This document shows positions 1 through 6,854 of a stretch of DNA of 47,628 nucleotides, one piece after another. Each line of letters opens with the position of its first letter. Position 1 is the stretch's first letter. A program made the translations under genes and the position numbers. Where the stretch lies: positions 1 through 47,628 of the forward strand of contig CAJFTW010000014.1 in the NCBI GenBank assembly GCA_904420025.1, written 5' to 3'. Source of the DNA: Candidatus Pseudolachnospira avium (GTDB lineage: Bacteria; Bacillota; Clostridia; Lachnospirales; Lachnospiraceae). The notes below the pieces were generated by a model. That model saw only the letters and a list, made by a program, of their open reading frames with translations. It made no database searches and was not told the DNA's origin.

Positions 1-298
1 CTCCGTAGTGTCCCGGGCAGATTTACGGAGAAAAGAACAAAAGGCCCGAGAACTCCGTAGTGTCCCGGGCAGATTTACGGAGAAAAAGAATAAAAGATCC
101 AGGATCTCCGTAATTGCGAGATGAAACTTACGGAGAAAAATGTCAAAGTATCGAAAGTCTACGTAATCAGGCAATCTGTCTTACGGAGAAAATGGTCAAA
201 AGGCCCGAAATCTCCGTGATGGGGAGATTCGGCTTACGGAGAAAATGATCTAAAGTTAAAAATATCCGTAATCGGCGAACTGATTTCAAAATAAAAAG
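1..298. repeat. 53-bp-period array of short hairpin units
   Basis: Five full units start at 1, 53, 106, 159 and 212, and a decayed sixth starts near 265. Each unit is a left arm CTCCGTAA (variants CTCCGTAG, CTACGTAA, CTCCGTGA), 14 mostly variable bases, a right arm TTACGGAG, four or five A, and an A-rich linker of about 20 bases. Units 1 and 2 share the same 14-base loop; the other loops differ. In units 1, 2 and 5 the left-arm change puts G opposite T, which still pairs as G-U if the plus strand is transcribed but not if the minus strand is. Unit 6 has lost its right arm. The array starts at base 1, so it probably extends beyond the window. It ends about 30 bases before the next gene and fills the whole upstream gap; no clear promoter is visible between them. 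The role is unknown. Confidence 0.85.
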
Positions 299-328
299 AA
301 ATTCAAGAGAGAAAAGGAGGAAGGTGGT

Positions 329-1123
329 ATGGCGAGCCTCAAGGAAATGTTGTTGGCAGAGCAGAAAAAATTGGAAAATTATTTGCAAAAGTCCCTTCAA
401 CAGCTGCAAGATGCCCCGATGGGGACCTTGCGGGTGTCCTACAGCAACCAATGCGCCCAATACTATCATGTGATCCCGGGTGGGAAGAAAAATGGTACAT
501 ATATTCCCAGGGAAAAGGAAGAACTGGTCCGCAGGCTGGCGCAAAAAGGCTATGATGAAAAGTTTGTCCAACTAGCTGAAAGAAGATTGGCGCAAATTCG
601 GAGAATTACGAAGGACTATGAGGATGACGAGATCGAAAGGCTTTTTTCGCGGGAGTGCAGAGGAAAACAAAAGTGGATTTGTCCGGTGGAACAAACCTGG
701 GCACAGCAGCTGGCACAGTGGAGAGCGGAGGTGTATCAGCCCAAAGCGTTTCGGGAGGATCTGACGGAAATCCGGACAGAGCAGGGCGAGCGGGTGCGCT
801 CCAAATCGGAAAAAATTCTGGCGGATTATTTTTTTCGCAAGAGAATTGCCTATAAATATGAACATCCCTTATATCTGAACGGATTGGGCACCGTCCATCC
901 GGATTTTACCTTTCTATCCAGAAAGACAAGGCAGGAAATCTACTGGGAACACCACGGAAAAATGGATGATCCGGCATACGCAAAGAGCGCGGTAAGAAAA
1001 ATACAGGCCTATGAAGAAAATGAAATTTATCCAGGGGAACGGCTGATTCTTACCTTTGAAACAGAAAAAACAGGCCTCAACATGCATCTGGTGGAGACTC
1101 TGGCCGCACGCTATCTGCTGTAA
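329..1123 (+). CDS. PD-(D/E)XK nuclease-like protein of unknown role
   Basis: A 264-residue soluble protein with a strong AGGAGG site 8-10 bases before ATG. Residues 1-100 are charged and probably helical. The C-terminal half resembles the PD-(D/E)XK nuclease fold: a conserved Glu in RSKSEKILADYF (E161), then HPDFTFL (D192), then EIYWEHHG (E203/E207), and a final strand near LILTFE. The usual catalytic Lys of ExK is not obvious, since the position after the core Glu reads WEHHG, so activity is uncertain. Proteins with this PDF...WEHxG pattern are common unnamed proteins in Clostridia. The gene lies directly downstream of the hairpin array on the strand on which those hairpins keep G-U pairing, which suggests a link but does not prove one. 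It is monocistronic, ending at a bidirectional terminator. Confidence 0.75.
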   Translation: MASLKEMLLAEQKKLENYLQKSLQQLQDAPMGTLRVSYSNQCAQYYHVIPGGKKNGTYIPREKEELVRRLAQKGYDEKFVQLAERRLAQIRRITKDYEDDEIERLFSRECRGKQKWICPVEQTWAQQLAQWRAEVYQPKAFREDLTEIRTEQGERVRSKSEKILADYFFRKRIAYKYEHPLYLNGLGTVHPDFTFLSRKTRQEIYWEHHGKMDDPAYAKSAVRKIQAYEENEIYPGERLILTFETEKTGLNMHLVETLAARYLL

Positions 1124-1168
1124 TCCGGTTGCGTTGCCTTAAGACGGGAGAGCAGGAGTGAGGGTAAG

Positions 1169-1214
1169 AAAAGCCCCCGGCGCGGGAATCTTGGTTCCCG
1201 AACCAGGGGCTTTT
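1169..1214. terminator. bidirectional rho-independent terminator
   Basis: AAAAGCCCC pairs with GGGGCTTTT around an imperfect inner stem containing GGGAA/TTCCC. With A-rich and T-rich flanks on the two sides it can end both the nuclease-like gene on the plus strand and the ABC exporter operon on the minus strand. Confidence 0.75.
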
Positions 1215-1265
1215 CAACAGAATCGGTTTTTCCATACCGGGGGCTTCCCCACTGTGGAGAGGCGC

Positions 1266-3170
1266 TTAATCCAGCTCCAAGGCCCCGGTATACAGCTGAT
1301 AGTAGGTCCCTTTCTGGGCCAGCAGATCCTCATGGGTACCTCTCTCTATAATCCGGCCGTGATCCAGAACCATGATGGCATTGGAGTTCTGGATGGTGGA
1401 AAGCCGATGGGCGATTACAAATACGGTGCGGCCCTTCATCAGCGCATCCATACCCCGCTGGACAATGGCCTCGGTGCGGGTGTCGATAGAGCTGGTGGCC
1501 TCATCCAGGATCATAACCGGCGGGTCTGCCACCGCTGCCCGGGCAATAGAAAGCAGCTGCCGCTGCCCCTGGGAGAGGCTGGCACCGTTGCCGGTCAGAG
1601 GCGTATTGTAGCCCTCTGGCAGCCGGGTGATAAAGTCATGGGCACCGGCTAACTTGGCGGCAGAAATGCAATCCTCATCCGTGGCATCCAGCCGGCCATA
1701 GCGGATGTTTTCCATTACCGTGCCTGTAAACAGGTTGGTGTCCTGCAGAACAATACCCAGGCTGCGGCGGAGATCGGATTTTTTGATGTCATTAATGCTG
1801 ATGCCGTCATACAGGATCTTGCCGTCAGCAATATCATAAAAACGGTTGATCAGGTTGGTGATGGTAGTCTTGCCGGCTCCCGTGGAACCCACAAAGGCGA
1901 TTTTCTGGCCAGGTTTGGCGTACAGGGTAATATCGTGGAGCACCACCTTGTTGGGCACATAGGCAAAGTCCACATGGTTGAAGCGGACATCGCCGGTGAG
2001 CAAGGTGTAGGTGTTGGTGCCGTCTGCCTGAGGGACTTTCCAGGCCCAGCTCTGTGTGCGCTCTGCGCACTCGGTCAGCTGGCCGTTTTCATCTTTTTTC
2101 ACATTGACCAAGGTTACATTGCCTTCATCGGTTTCCGGATACTCGTCAATGAGGTCAAAGATCCGCTTAGCACCGGCTAGGCCCATGATGACCGAGTTCA
2201 GCTGGTTCGACACCTGGCTGACACTGCCGGAAAACTGTTTGGTCATGTTCAGAAACGGCACCAGGATGCTGATGCTGAAAGGCAGTCCGGACAGGCTCAG
2301 GTTGGGAGCGCCTACCAGCAGAAGGAAGCCGCCCAACAGGGCTACCACCACATACAGTACGTTGCCAATGTTCAGCAGGATCGGCATCAGCATGTTGGCG
2401 TTGCGGTTGGCAATACGCGCATCGGAGAACAGCTGGTCATTGACCTTATCAAAGCCATTTTTGGTTGCCTCCTCGTGGCAGAACACTTTGATAACCTTCT
2501 GGCCGTTCATCATTTCTTCCACAAAGCCTTCCGTCTGTGCCAGGGATTGCTGCTGCCGCAAGAAATACTTGGAGGACCGGCCCCCCACCCGCTTGACCAC
2601 AAAGACCATGATCACCACGCCGGCAATAACGGTCAAGGCCAGCCAAAGGCTGTAATACAGCATAATTCCCAGCACTGTCAACACGGTTACCGTGGATATA
2701 ATCAGGTTAGGGAAGCTCTGCGATATCATCTGCCGCAAGGTATCAATATCGTTGGTATAGTAACTCATCACGTTTCCGTGATCATGGGTGTCAAAATATT
2801 TAATCGGAAGATTCTGCATCCCGTTAAACATTTTCTGACGTAGCTTGGACAGGGAGCCTTGGGTAATGATGGCCATCAGCTGGCCGAAGGCAAAACCAGC
2901 CGCCAGGCTGATGACGTAGAACACGCAAAGCAGCCCAACCAGGCTCAGAATTCTTCCGGAGGCGGCGGACCAGTCGCCGCTCTGCCAGCTTTGCTCCACT
3001 ACCGCAATTACGTTCTGCATGAAGGCGGAGGGGAGAGAGCTGACGATGGCATTCAATACAATACATACAATGGCTACCGGCAGCATCACCGGATAAAATT
3101 CAAACAGGGTACGAATCAGGCGGCCCATTACTCCTTTCCTGGACCCTGTGGTTTGCTTTTTATTCGACAT
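1266..3170 (-). CDS. heterodimeric ABC exporter, subunit with complete ATPase motifs
   Basis: A half-transporter of about 634 residues: six membrane helices in the first 330 residues, then an ATPase domain. Walker A GSTGAGKT lies near residue 427, the signature reads LSQGQRQ near 531, Walker B with catalytic Glu is LDEATSSID near 555, and the H-loop is VIAHRLST. Between the two domains is an insertion of about 45 residues ending in RFNHVDFAY. The chosen ATG overlaps the end of the upstream subunit gene by 11 bases and has an AGGTGATC site; a longer reading frame would add 17 residues inside that gene. With its partner it should form an inner-membrane multidrug or lipid exporter. The signature LSQGQ departs from LSGGQ, which fits the degenerate site formed with the partner's altered Walker B. 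Confidence 0.93.
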   Translation of the reverse strand: MSNKKQTTGSRKGVMGRLIRTLFEFYPVMLPVAIVCIVLNAIVSSLPSAFMQNVIAVVEQSWQSGDWSAASGRILSLVGLLCVFYVISLAAGFAFGQLMAIITQGSLSKLRQKMFNGMQNLPIKYFDTHDHGNVMSYYTNDIDTLRQMISQSFPNLIISTVTVLTVLGIMLYYSLWLALTVIAGVVIMVFVVKRVGGRSSKYFLRQQQSLAQTEGFVEEMMNGQKVIKVFCHEEATKNGFDKVNDQLFSDARIANRNANMLMPILLNIGNVLYVVVALLGGFLLLVGAPNLSLSGLPFSISILVPFLNMTKQFSGSVSQVSNQLNSVIMGLAGAKRIFDLIDEYPETDEGNVTLVNVKKDENGQLTECAERTQSWAWKVPQADGTNTYTLLTGDVRFNHVDFAYVPNKVVLHDITLYAKPGQKIAFVGSTGAGKTTITNLINRFYDIADGKILYDGISINDIKKSDLRRSLGIVLQDTNLFTGTVMENIRYGRLDATDEDCISAAKLAGAHDFITRLPEGYNTPLTGNGASLSQGQRQLLSIARAAVADPPVMILDEATSSIDTRTEAIVQRGMDALMKGRTVFVIAHRLSTIQNSNAIMVLDHGRIIERGTHEDLLAQKGTYYQLYTGALELD

Positions 3171-4905
3171 CTTGATCACCTGCCTTATTCTGGGAAGTGT
3201 AAACCTCGCGGTAAATCTCATTGGTCTTCAACAGCTCCTCATGGGTGCCAATGGCATTGATGGAGCCATTTTCCATAATGATAATCCGATCCGCATCCTG
3301 CACAGAAGAAACACGCTGGGCAATAATCAGTTTAGTTGTTTCTGGGATGAACTTCCGGAATGCCTGGCGGATCAGAGCGTCTGTCCGGGTATCCACAGCG
3401 CTGGTAGAATCATCCAAAATCAGGATTTTGGGCTTTTTCAACAGAGCCCGGGCAATGCAGAGCCGCTGCTTCTGACCGCCGGATACGTTGGTGCCTCCCT
3501 GCTCAATATAGGTGTCATAGCCATCCGGGAACTGCTGGATGAATTCATCCGCCTGTGCCAGCCGGCAGGCCTCCACCAGCTCCTCGTCTGTGGCATTGGG
3601 GTTGCCCCAGCGCAGGTTTTCCTTGATGGTTCCGGAGAACAGTTCATTCTTTTGCAGCACTACGGCTACCTGGTTCCGGAGCACTTCCATGTCATAATCA
3701 CGGACGTCCACACCGCCCACCTTTACGGAACCCTCGGTGGCATCGTACAGCCGGGGGATCAGTTGGATCAAAGAGGACTTGGAGGAACCGGTTCCGCCAA
3801 GTATGCCAATGATTTCACCGGATTTGATGTGCAGGTCAATGTTGGACAGCGCCATCCGCTCCGCCTTCTGGGAGTATTTGAAGCTCACATGGTTAAAGTC
3901 AATGGAACCATCCTTGACCTCCATCACCGGGTTGGCCGGGTTCTGCAGGGAACTCTCCTCGCTGAGCACCTCGGTGATACGTTCCGCAGATTCGGCAGCC
4001 ATGGTGATCATAACAAAAATCATGGACAGCATCATCAGGCTCATGAGAATCTGGAAGCTGTAGGTGAGCAGGGAAGACATCTGGCCCACATCCAGATCCA
4101 GTCCACGGGAGCTGATGACCGTGTAGGAACCGAAGGTCATCACAAAAATCATGACAATGTAGACGCAGAATTGCATCAGCGGGTTGTTGATGGCCAGGAT
4201 CCGTTCTGCCCGGGTAAAGTCCGCCTGTACATTTTGAGCGGCTGTACCAAATTTCTTCTTTTCATAGTCCTCCCGCACGTAGGCCTTCACCACCCGCATG
4301 CTGCGGATGTTTTCCTGCACAGAGCTGTTCAAAGCATCATATTTCCGGAATACCCTGCGGAAAATAGGCATGGTTTTGCGGGTGACCAGAATTAGCCCAG
4401 TTCCCAGAATGGGGATGGTAACCAAGTAGATCAGAGCCATCCTCCCGCCCATAATAAAGCCCATAATGAAGGAGAAGATCAGCATCAGCGGCGAACGGAT
4501 GGCCCCCCGGATGATCATCATGTAGGCCAGCTGGACGTTGGTCACGTCTGTGGTCAGACGGGTTACCAGGCTGGAAACAGAGAATTTATCAATGTTTTGG
4601 AAGGAGTAGCCCTGAATTTTATAGAACATATCCTTCCGCAGGTTGCGGGCAAAGCCGCAGCTGGCTGTGGCGCAGGTGGAGCCGGCTGTGGCGCCGAAAA
4701 ACAGGGAAAGCAGCGCCATCAGCAGCAGCGCGGCGCCGTACTGGGCAATCTCACCCAGAGAGCAGCCCGCCTTAATGTCGTTGACCAGGTTGGCCAGCAC
4801 GAAGGGGATAATACACTCCATGATTACCTCGCCGGTAACCAGGATCGGGGTGAGAATGGATGGCTTTTTGTATTCCCGAATACTTTTCATTAATACCTTA
4901 ACCAT
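3160..4905 (-). CDS. heterodimeric ABC exporter, subunit with degenerate ATPase site
   Basis: A half-transporter of 581 residues with six membrane helices and one ATPase domain. Walker A is GGTGSSKSS, the signature is a canonical VSGGQKQR, but Walker B reads ILILDDSTSAVD, with Asp where the catalytic Glu belongs, and the H-loop reads IIAQRVSS, with Gln for His. This is the pattern of the TM287/TM288 and BmrCD type of heterodimer, in which one composite ATP site is nearly inactive. The start at 4905 (MVKVLMKS) has a purine-rich AAAGGAAAA upstream; an alternative ATG at 4890 has AAGGT six bases before it. The gene follows marR by 69 bases and overlaps the next subunit by 11, so the three genes form one operon. 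Confidence 0.92.
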   Translation of the reverse strand: MVKVLMKSIREYKKPSILTPILVTGEVIMECIIPFVLANLVNDIKAGCSLGEIAQYGAALLLMALLSLFFGATAGSTCATASCGFARNLRKDMFYKIQGYSFQNIDKFSVSSLVTRLTTDVTNVQLAYMMIIRGAIRSPLMLIFSFIMGFIMGGRMALIYLVTIPILGTGLILVTRKTMPIFRRVFRKYDALNSSVQENIRSMRVVKAYVREDYEKKKFGTAAQNVQADFTRAERILAINNPLMQFCVYIVMIFVMTFGSYTVISSRGLDLDVGQMSSLLTYSFQILMSLMMLSMIFVMITMAAESAERITEVLSEESSLQNPANPVMEVKDGSIDFNHVSFKYSQKAERMALSNIDLHIKSGEIIGILGGTGSSKSSLIQLIPRLYDATEGSVKVGGVDVRDYDMEVLRNQVAVVLQKNELFSGTIKENLRWGNPNATDEELVEACRLAQADEFIQQFPDGYDTYIEQGGTNVSGGQKQRLCIARALLKKPKILILDDSTSAVDTRTDALIRQAFRKFIPETTKLIIAQRVSSVQDADRIIIMENGSINAIGTHEELLKTNEIYREVYTSQNKAGDQDVE

Positions 4906-4974
4906 CGTTTGGGTTTTCCTTTCTTCACTTTTTTCGATATACTTTTTGTTATGGGACGAACAAAACAAAAATGT

Positions 4975-5403
4975 CTATACCGCATCCAGGTTTTCAGACA
5001 TTTTGGCGGCAATTTCTTTGAACAGCTGCAGCTGTCCGGGGGAGATATCCCGGGTCATGGCCTGCTCCGTTTCTAAGATACAGGCATGTACCTGGGCGTT
5101 CATTTGTTCCGCCTTTTCAGTGGGAACCAGGCTTTTCAGCCGGGCGTCATACGGGACGCTGTTCCGCAGGATCACGCCGTTCCGCTCCAGAATCTGCAGA
5201 ATACCGGTAGCGGTAGAGCGGCTCAGCTCAAAAGCTTCCTCCACGTCCCTCTGAAACACAGGGCCCTCAGGGGCATGCTTCAGGATGTAGAACAAAATGC
5301 GGCTTTGTACAGCGGTGATTCCCAGATCCGCCAGAGTGGAATTCAGCCGCTTTTTGACTTTGTGAGACAGCAGATTGATCCATCCCCCGCAGTCAAATTC
5401 CAT
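4975..5403 (-). CDS. MarR-family transcriptional regulator
   Basis: A 142-residue winged-helix protein. The recognition region reads LSRSTATGILQILERNGVI and the wing carries the family's D-x-R pattern in PYDARLKSLVPT. The ATG at 5403 has AAAGGAG nine bases upstream; a longer frame from 5484 lacks a ribosome site. It is the first gene of the minus-strand operon with the two exporter genes, so it most likely represses that exporter and itself until a ligand binds. A consensus promoter overlapped by palindromes lies upstream. Confidence 0.92.
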   Translation of the reverse strand: MEFDCGGWINLLSHKVKKRLNSTLADLGITAVQSRILFYILKHAPEGPVFQRDVEEAFELSRSTATGILQILERNGVILRNSVPYDARLKSLVPTEKAEQMNAQVHACILETEQAMTRDISPGQLQLFKEIAAKMSENLDAV

Positions 5404-5548
5404 AGGATCTATCAACTCCTTTCCTCTGCCTGCTGTGCTCCCTCCTGCATCCAATGGTATCCCAGATGGTTTACAATGGCGCAATTTATGCTGCAGGAAT
5501 CACGGCTGATTTCTGCACCATTAAAAGTTCGCACACTAACAATAAAAT

Positions 5549-5597
5549 ATAGTATCGCTTTTGCGGGCGTTTGTCAATATGATATTGTGAACAATAT
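5549..5597 (-). promoter_or_regulatory. marR-ABC promoter with overlapping palindromic operators
   Basis: Read on the minus strand, TTGACA (5577-5572) is followed after 17 bases by TACTAT (5554-5549). Over and upstream of the -35 lie two overlapping palindromes: CAATAT-G-ATATTG at 5575-5587 and ATATTGT-GA-ACAATAT at 5582-5597. The position over the -35 of a marR gene is typical of autorepression. The divergent TetR gene is an alternative owner of these sites. Confidence 0.65.
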
Positions 5598-5639
5598 GTG
5601 AAATTTAGGAAAAGACAGCAGAAAAGAATTCCGGCACCG

Positions 5640-5669
5640 TGGACAGATGGGGAAAAAATATGTTATGAT
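5640..5669 (+). promoter_or_regulatory. probable promoter of the TetR gene
   Basis: TGGACA (5640-5645), an 18-base spacer and TATGAT (5664-5669), with TG one base upstream of the -10 giving an extended -10. It lies 32 bases before the TetR start codon. Confidence 0.5.
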
Positions 5670-5700
5670 ACGGAGCAGGATTAGAGAAGGGAGGCAGGCT

Positions 5701-6264
5701 ATGGCAGTGGACATGAAAGAGTTGATTGCGGATGCCGCAAAAAAACTCTTGATTCAGAAACACATCCGAAAATTGACGGTGAAGGATATTGTGGAGGAAT
5801 GCCATATTACCCGGCAGGCTTTCTACTATCATTTTGAAGATATACCGGACCTGCTCCGATGGAGCCTGGAACGCCAATCCCAGAAAATCCTGGAAGCGTG
5901 CTTGGCGCAGGAGGACACGGAGGAGGCTCTCAGTTATTTTTTCCGGGTGGCAGTCAGCGCCCGGCCTTATGTGGAGCAAGGGCTCCACTCCAACTACGGG
6001 GAAGAGCTGGAGAAGATGCTGGCCCAGCTGATTACCTCTTTTTTTGAACAGGTGATGGAACAAAAGCATCTGTTTGAAAATTACAGTCATGGTGACCGGA
6101 AGCTGATTATGCGCTACCATATAGGGGCCATTATGGGGCTCCTGCGGAAGTGGACGGAGGAGGATACGCAAAATCTGGAACAGATTGCGCACCTGGTGCG
6201 GCGACTGGTCAACGGCGAGATCCATTCAGCGTCCGGAGAATTAAACAGGATGGCCGGAGTGTAA
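5701..6264 (+). CDS. TetR-family transcriptional regulator
   Basis: A 187-residue regulator. The N-terminal helix-turn-helix is clear: LTVKDIVEECHITRQAFYYHFEDI is the classic TetR DNA-binding region ending in the FYYHF motif (quoted here in two overlapping parts: LTVKDIVEECHI and TRQAFYYHFEDI). The C-terminal helical domain has no recognisable ligand signature. The start at 5701 has GGGAGG seven bases upstream; an upstream ATG at 5647 has none. The stop codon lies inside the first arm of the terminator hairpin. It is transcribed alone, between the divergent marR-ABC operon and the ftsH operon, and its target is not evident from context. Confidence 0.9.
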   Translation: MAVDMKELIADAAKKLLIQKHIRKLTVKDIVEECHITRQAFYYHFEDIPDLLRWSLERQSQKILEACLAQEDTEEALSYFFRVAVSARPYVEQGLHSNYGEELEKMLAQLITSFFEQVMEQKHLFENYSHGDRKLIMRYHIGAIMGLLRKWTEEDTQNLEQIAHLVRRLVNGEIHSASGELNRMAGV

Positions 6265-6289
6265 AATGTTTTTACACTCCGGCTTTTTT
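6253..6289 (+). terminator. rho-independent terminator of the TetR gene
   Basis: A perfect 14-bp stem GCCGGAGTGTAAAA / TTTTACACTCCGGC with a 3-base loop, followed by six T. The TetR stop codon is part of the 5' arm. Confidence 0.92.
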
Positions 6290-6316
6290 GTCTATACACA
6301 GTAAAAAAGCTGACTA

Positions 6317-6345
6317 TTGTGAAGGAGAAACAGGGACACTATACT
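6317..6345 (+). promoter_or_regulatory. promoter of the ftsH operon
   Basis: TTGTGA (6317-6322), a 17-base spacer and TATACT (6340-6345). It begins about 28 bases after the terminator of the TetR gene and would give a leader of about 70 bases. Confidence 0.7.
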
Positions 6346-6363
6346 ATAGGCAGAAAACGGAAA

Positions 6364-6401
6364 TACCTTCGGGGTATAGCCGATGCCGGAAAGCATGCGG
6401 C
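6364..6401 (+). promoter_or_regulatory. two adjacent hairpins in the ftsH-operon leader
   Basis: ATACC at 6364 pairs with GGTAT around a TTCG-type loop (to 6377). Directly after it GCCGATGC (6379-6386) pairs with GCATGCGGC (6393-6401) with one bulged base. The second hairpin ends 3 bases before the AAAGGAG ribosome site, so the pair could affect initiation or protect the 5' end of the mRNA. A regulatory role is an inference. Confidence 0.5.
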
Positions 6402-6419
6402 AGGAAAGGAGCGATGAAA

Positions 6420-6854
6420 ATGGCACACGAGATTCTCTCCGCAAAGCTCTGTGAGCTGGATCGAAAGACCGGGAGGCTGCACAGCCGGATTCAGCTCAGT
6501 GAGACAGGCAGCTGGGAGGAAATCCAACGGGAAGTAGCTTCCATGCGGCGGGAATGTGAGGAAGAGCGCATCTCTCTCCAGAACCGGATGCGTTTCAGCC
6601 GGTTTCGGCCAGCCGCCAGGATTGCCGGTGCCTTTGACGAAATTGTGGAAATCCTGGAGCGGACCGGAAAGGAAATCCGGCAGAGCTCGGAAACTGGGCA
6701 GAATCAGGAAATGCTGCCGGAGGAAAAGATCCTGCTGGCAGAGTATATGCTGGATTTTGCTTTGCAGGCGGCTGACCAAGCCCTGCTGACTTCCCTGGAA
6801 GCTATTGCGGGGCAAATGATAGAACCAAACCAAGAGGAGGCGAAGACCCAATGA
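6420..6854 (+). CDS. conserved protein encoded ahead of FtsH, function unknown
   Basis: A 144-residue soluble, strongly charged and probably mostly helical protein: repeated E/R/K-rich stretches such as EIQREVASMRRECEEER suggest coiled coil, and the C-terminal half contains LLAEYMLDFALQAADQALL. No enzymatic motif is visible. The ATG at 6420 is eight bases from AAAGGAG; the ATG at 6414 is too close to it. Its stop overlaps the ftsH start as ATGA, indicating translational coupling. As far as I recall, similar small proteins precede a short FtsH in other Clostridia, so an adaptor or partner role for that protease is a reasonable guess. Confidence 0.8.
   Translation: MAHEILSAKLCELDRKTGRLHSRIQLSETGSWEEIQREVASMRRECEEERISLQNRMRFSRFRPAARIAGAFDEIVEILERTGKEIRQSSETGQNQEMLPEEKILLAEYMLDFALQAADQALLTSLEAIAGQMIEPNQEEAKTQ

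Noticed and set aside
1-298. CRISPR array
   Set aside because: The constant parts are only 8-bp arms and A-tracts, the variable loop is 14 bases, linkers are also partly conserved, and no cas gene is present.
3148-4395. 415-codon open frame on the plus strand opposite the ABC gene
   Set aside because: His/Gln/Gly-rich antisense shadow of a clear ABC transporter gene, without a ribosome site.
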